A stretch of 64,000 nt of DNA from positions 372,001 through 436,000 of the forward strand of contig CAVTJN010000019.1 of assembly GCA_963735055.1 (NCBI GenBank), written 5' to 3'. This document shows positions 61,175 through 64,000 of the stretch, in pieces. How positions within the stretch are numbered: the first letter of the stretch is position 1; the number at the start of each line of letters is the position of its first letter. The notes under the pieces are model-generated. The model was given only the letters and a program-made list of their open reading frames with translations. It did no database searches and had not been told where the DNA came from. The DNA is from JBBITI01 sp963735055. GTDB taxonomy: Bacteria; Chloroflexota; Dehalococcoidia; Dehalococcoidales; UBA2162. A program made the position numbers and the translations under genes.

Positions 61175-63259
61175 TCAGTGTTTCCTCGGTGTTTCTTTCG
61201 ATATCTGATCGATCCTGTCCAGACTCGATTTCGCCACATTCCTGGTCGAAGCCGACGGCGCAGCCGGGAGAAACGGCACAGGCGATTCGTCGAGGGCCCG
61301 CCGCAGGTCAACAATACGATCTCGCAATAACGCTGCCCGTTCGAATTCGAGATTCCTGGCCGCGGCTTTCATCTGTGATTCAAGGTCTTTGATGAGCCGG
61401 GAGATGTCTTCCTTGAGCATGGGAATTGGACCGGCTTCGTAACGCGCTCGAGCATCTGCCACCACCCTCACACGTTCGGTAATGTCTCTGATGGCCTTCC
61501 GGATACCCTGCGGCGTGACGCCATGGTCGGCATTGTATGTCTGCTGGATTTCAAGCCGCCGCCGCATCTCTTTGATGGCGTTGGCCATCGAATCGGTGAT
61601 CTTGTCGGCGTACATGATGACGTGACCGTCGATGTGTCTCGCGGCCCGTCCCATGGTCTGGATCAAAGCCCCTTCTGACCTCAGGAACCCTTCCTTGTCC
61701 GCGTCAAGGATAGCCACCAGACTCACCTCGGGGAGGTCAAGTCCTTCCCGCAGCAGGTTGATGCCTACAACTACGTCATACACTCCGAGCCGCAGGTCAC
61801 GCAGTATCTCCACCCTTTCCAGCGTAACCACCTCGGAGTGCAGGTAGTGAGTCTTGATGCCCATCTCGATCAAGTAGTCTGCCAACTCCTCGGCCATGCG
61901 TTTGGTCAGGGTCGTCACCAGACAACGCTCACCCCGCCCCACCCGTTTCTGGATCTCCGCCATGAGATCGTCGACCTGCCCCTTAGTGGGCTTGATTTCC
62001 ACCGTCGGCTCCAGCAGGCCGGTCGGACGTACCAGTTGTTCTACTACCTGTTGGCTGACCTTACGCTCCCGGGGTCCCGGTGTCGCCGATACGTAGATGG
62101 TCTGTCTCGTTCGCTCCTCAAACTCATCGAAGCTCAGAGGACGGTTATCGAGAGCCGACGGCAGACGAAAACCAAAATCGACCAGCGTTTGCTTACGGGA
62201 CCGGTCGCCTCCGTACATTCCATGGATCTGCGGCAGCGACATGTGCGATTCATCGATGAAGAGGAGAAAGTCGTCCGGGAAGTAGTCGAGCAGTGTCCAG
62301 GGCGGACTGCCGGGAGCGCGCTCGGCAAGGTGGCGCGAATAGTTTTCGACGCCAGCACAATAGCCGGCTTCCTTGAGCATCTCGATGTCATAGTTGGTGC
62401 GCGATTCGAGTCGCGCCGCCTCGAGCAGCTTACCCTCATTCTTCAGCTCGTCCAGCCGCTCCGCCAGTTCCTTCTGAATCGCCTCGATGGCCCGCATCAG
62501 TTTGTCGGCAGAGGTGACGAAGTGCTTCGCAGGGTAGATGGCCACTTCATCCCGCTGGGCCAGAATCTCGCCCGTGAGCGGGTCGACCTCCACGATACGC
62601 TCGACTTCATCGCCAAAGAACTCGATGCGTAACGCCAGTTCATCGTAAGCGGGCTGTATCTCCAGCGTATCACCCCGCACTCGGAACTTACCCCGGCTAA
62701 AGTCGATGTCATTCCGTTCGTATTGCATGTCGACGATGCGATGCAACAACTTGGAGCGACTGTAAGTCCCGCCTTTCTTGATGGTGAGGACAAAACTGTA
62801 GTACTCCTCGGGCGAACCCAGACCATAGATGCAGGAGACCGAGGCAACGATAACAACGTCCCGCCGCTCGAACAGGGCACACGTTGCCGCGTGTCGGAGT
62901 TTGTCAATCTCGTCATTGATTTCGGCGTCTTTTTCGATGTAAGTATCGGTCTGCGGGAGATAGGCTTCCGGCTGATAGTAGTCGTAGTAGCTAACAAAGT
63001 ACTCGACCGCGTTGTTCGGGAAGAACTCCTTAAACTCGCTGTACAGCTGAGCAGCCAGCGTCTTGTTGTGACTGATGATCAGCGCCGGGCGCCGGGTACG
63101 CGCGATAACGTTGGCCATCGTAAACGTTTTGCCGCTCCCGGTGACACCGAGCAGGGTCTGATACCTGTAGCCCTTGGCCAGCCCGTCGATCAGCCGATCC
63201 ACCGCCTGAGGCTGGTCTCCGGTCATCTGAAACTCGGAGGTCAATTCAAAGTCGGGCAT
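61175..63259 (-). CDS. uvrB: Excinuclease ABC subunit B
   Basis: Helicase-like damage-verification subunit of nucleotide excision repair. Walker A GVTGSGKTFTMAN near residue 42; the beta-hairpin region FVSYYDYYQPEAYLPQTDTY; DESHMSLPQIHGMY (Walker B); SVVTLERVEILRDLRLGV-like helicase motifs and MGRAARH; a C-terminal UVR motif (ISRLIKDLESQMKAAARNLE) that contacts UvrC. 694 aa. ATG 63259. Confidence 0.97.
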   Translation of the reverse strand: MPDFELTSEFQMTGDQPQAVDRLIDGLAKGYRYQTLLGVTGSGKTFTMANVIARTRRPALIISHNKTLAAQLYSEFKEFFPNNAVEYFVSYYDYYQPEAYLPQTDTYIEKDAEINDEIDKLRHAATCALFERRDVVIVASVSCIYGLGSPEEYYSFVLTIKKGGTYSRSKLLHRIVDMQYERNDIDFSRGKFRVRGDTLEIQPAYDELALRIEFFGDEVERIVEVDPLTGEILAQRDEVAIYPAKHFVTSADKLMRAIEAIQKELAERLDELKNEGKLLEAARLESRTNYDIEMLKEAGYCAGVENYSRHLAERAPGSPPWTLLDYFPDDFLLFIDESHMSLPQIHGMYGGDRSRKQTLVDFGFRLPSALDNRPLSFDEFEERTRQTIYVSATPGPRERKVSQQVVEQLVRPTGLLEPTVEIKPTKGQVDDLMAEIQKRVGRGERCLVTTLTKRMAEELADYLIEMGIKTHYLHSEVVTLERVEILRDLRLGVYDVVVGINLLREGLDLPEVSLVAILDADKEGFLRSEGALIQTMGRAARHIDGHVIMYADKITDSMANAIKEMRRRLEIQQTYNADHGVTPQGIRKAIRDITERVRVVADARARYEAGPIPMLKEDISRLIKDLESQMKAAARNLEFERAALLRDRIVDLRRALDESPVPFLPAAPSASTRNVAKSSLDRIDQISKETPRKH

Positions 63260-63433
63260 TCGTCAAGTCCATCGTCGTGCTCTCCTTCAGTATAGCTGCA
63301 CGAACGAGCCTGCATCAAAACGATGACGTCGCCGATCTTGGGAGCATAGCGCCGCCGATCCCCCCATTACCCCGGGCCTCACGGACAGCCACGGCCGCCG
63401 GTTTGAACCGGGAGAAGGCGCCGATATTCCGGA

Positions 63434-64000
63434 CTACCGCCAGGGGTTTTTCTCGGCTGCAGCGTTGGCGATGAGGCGGGCAGCGACATCGACCGTCAGG
63501 TATCTGGTGTTTATGACCAGATCATAGAGCAGCGGATCTTCAACCTCTTTATGAAAGAACTTCTCCACGAAGGCTCTGCGGCTGGCGTCATTCTCCTCGA
63601 TGTGCCGCAGCGCCTCCTGGCGTTCAATTCGCATGTCGGCCATCACCCTGCCAAGACGGTCTTCAATGGGCGCCACCACGAGTACGTGAAGCACCGAACG
63701 GTTGTTACGCAGGATATATTGGCTGCCCCGCCCCACGATCACCATGTTAAGCTCCAAGGCCAGGTCGCGAATGACCGCTTCGAGGGCACTGATGTACTCT
63801 GCGTCGTTCAGCGGACCGTCCACCGTCCGCGTGTAGGCACTCTCGATCTTGCCGGACCGCGAGAGAACCCGGCGAAGCGGATCAACGATCCTTTCAAACA
63901 GGCGGGCAGGAATCTTCTCCTTGGCCTCCACCTGCTCCTCGGGCCTCTTCAGCAACTCGGCGACTTCGGCGATCACCTGCCGGTCTACGTAGTCACCGCC
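63434..64000 (-). CDS. Cytidylate-kinase-like protein (5' end beyond the window)
   Basis: The C-terminal ~188 residues of a P-loop kinase of the cytidylate-kinase-like family. The readable start is GGDYVDRQVIAEVAELLKRP, just after where the P-loop would lie; later VIVGRGSQYILRNN, RVMADMRIERQEALRHIEEN (basic lid) and DPLLYDLVINTRYLTVD. The family's natural substrate is not known. No other gene lies between it and uvrB (63260-63433 is empty). Confidence 0.85.
   Translation of the reverse strand, partial: GGDYVDRQVIAEVAELLKRPEEQVEAKEKIPARLFERIVDPLRRVLSRSGKIESAYTRTVDGPLNDAEYISALEAVIRDLALELNMVIVGRGSQYILRNNRSVLHVLVVAPIEDRLGRVMADMRIERQEALRHIEENDASRRAFVEKFFHKEVEDPLLYDLVINTRYLTVDVAARLIANAAAEKNPWR

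Noticed and set aside
1..64000. tRNA, rRNA, CRISPR, transposase or integrase genes
   Set aside because: Looked for and not seen by eye on either strand; a tRNA scan could not be run.

Overview
The window is high-GC bacterial DNA from what looks like a strict anaerobe that runs a bacterial-type Wood-Ljungdahl (reductive acetyl-CoA) pathway. The gene content resembles Chloroflexota, class Dehalococcoidia: a complete CODH/ACS cluster, DapL-type lysine synthesis, a Trp T-box, tungsten-type AOR, very long LRR lipoproteins and large FtsX-like exporters. That placement is inference from gene content, since the window has no rRNA or other decisive marker.

Layout. (1) 2-13925 +: carbon-fixation operon of fhs (3' end), acsV/RACo, cooC, two divergent folD copies, a 72-aa orphan, acsD, acsA (CODH, frameshifted), acsB, acsC, acsE, then a DUF3786 gene; mobA follows. 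(2) 14638-19968: ADP-forming acyl-CoA synthetase alpha subunit (-), an internally deleted ccdA remnant, a TlpA-like lipoprotein, a Cys-rich small protein, an acyl-CoA carboxyltransferase, holA. (3) 19955-23366: ROK kinase, a Tritrichomonas-type IMP dehydrogenase, a membrane-anchored LuxR-type regulator. (4) 23350-30415: trpEGDCFBA with its own promoter and a tryptophan T-box. (5) 30441-31823 -: sirtuin and macrodomain genes, coupled by a 4-nt overlap. (6) 31824-33080: a small accessory island with one HTH protein and about 540 bp without a gene. (7) 33081-40308: hflX, dapF-dapL, site-2 protease, MalY/PatB-like lyase, YkgJ-like Fe-S protein. (8) 40558-51118 +: operon of an 1851-aa six-module LRR lipoprotein, a giant FtsX-like permease and two ABC ATPases, the first with an AbrB-like tail. 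(9) 51135-55431 -: acetate transporter, MoaD, AOR, MFS. (10) 55680-64000: type-4 UDG, RNase J, FtsK, NEW3-domain protein, uvrB, cytidylate-kinase-like gene (cut by the window end).

How it fits together. Formyl-THF made by Fhs passes through the FolD steps; AcsE moves the methyl group from methyl-THF to the corrinoid protein AcsCD, which AcsV re-activates; CODH (AcsA, nickel loaded by CooC) and AcsB make acetyl-CoA. The ADP-forming acyl-CoA synthetase subunit, SatP and AOR would let the cell convert acetyl-CoA to acetate plus ATP, move acetate, and interconvert acids and aldehydes. No methylene-THF reductase is present in the window.

The most interesting signal is the folD pair: the first copy keeps the NADP-binding motif but has lost the catalytic Lys and Gln, while the second keeps Lys, Gln and Asp but has lost the nucleotide-binding motif, as if the two FolD activities had been divided between tandem paralogues. 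A second theme is quality: about ten otherwise well-conserved genes carry single-base frameshifts, nearly all one extra base, clustered at 29.2-31.5 kb and 47.6-51.1 kb. This looks more like insertion-type sequence error than gene decay, and those genes are annotated across the shifts.
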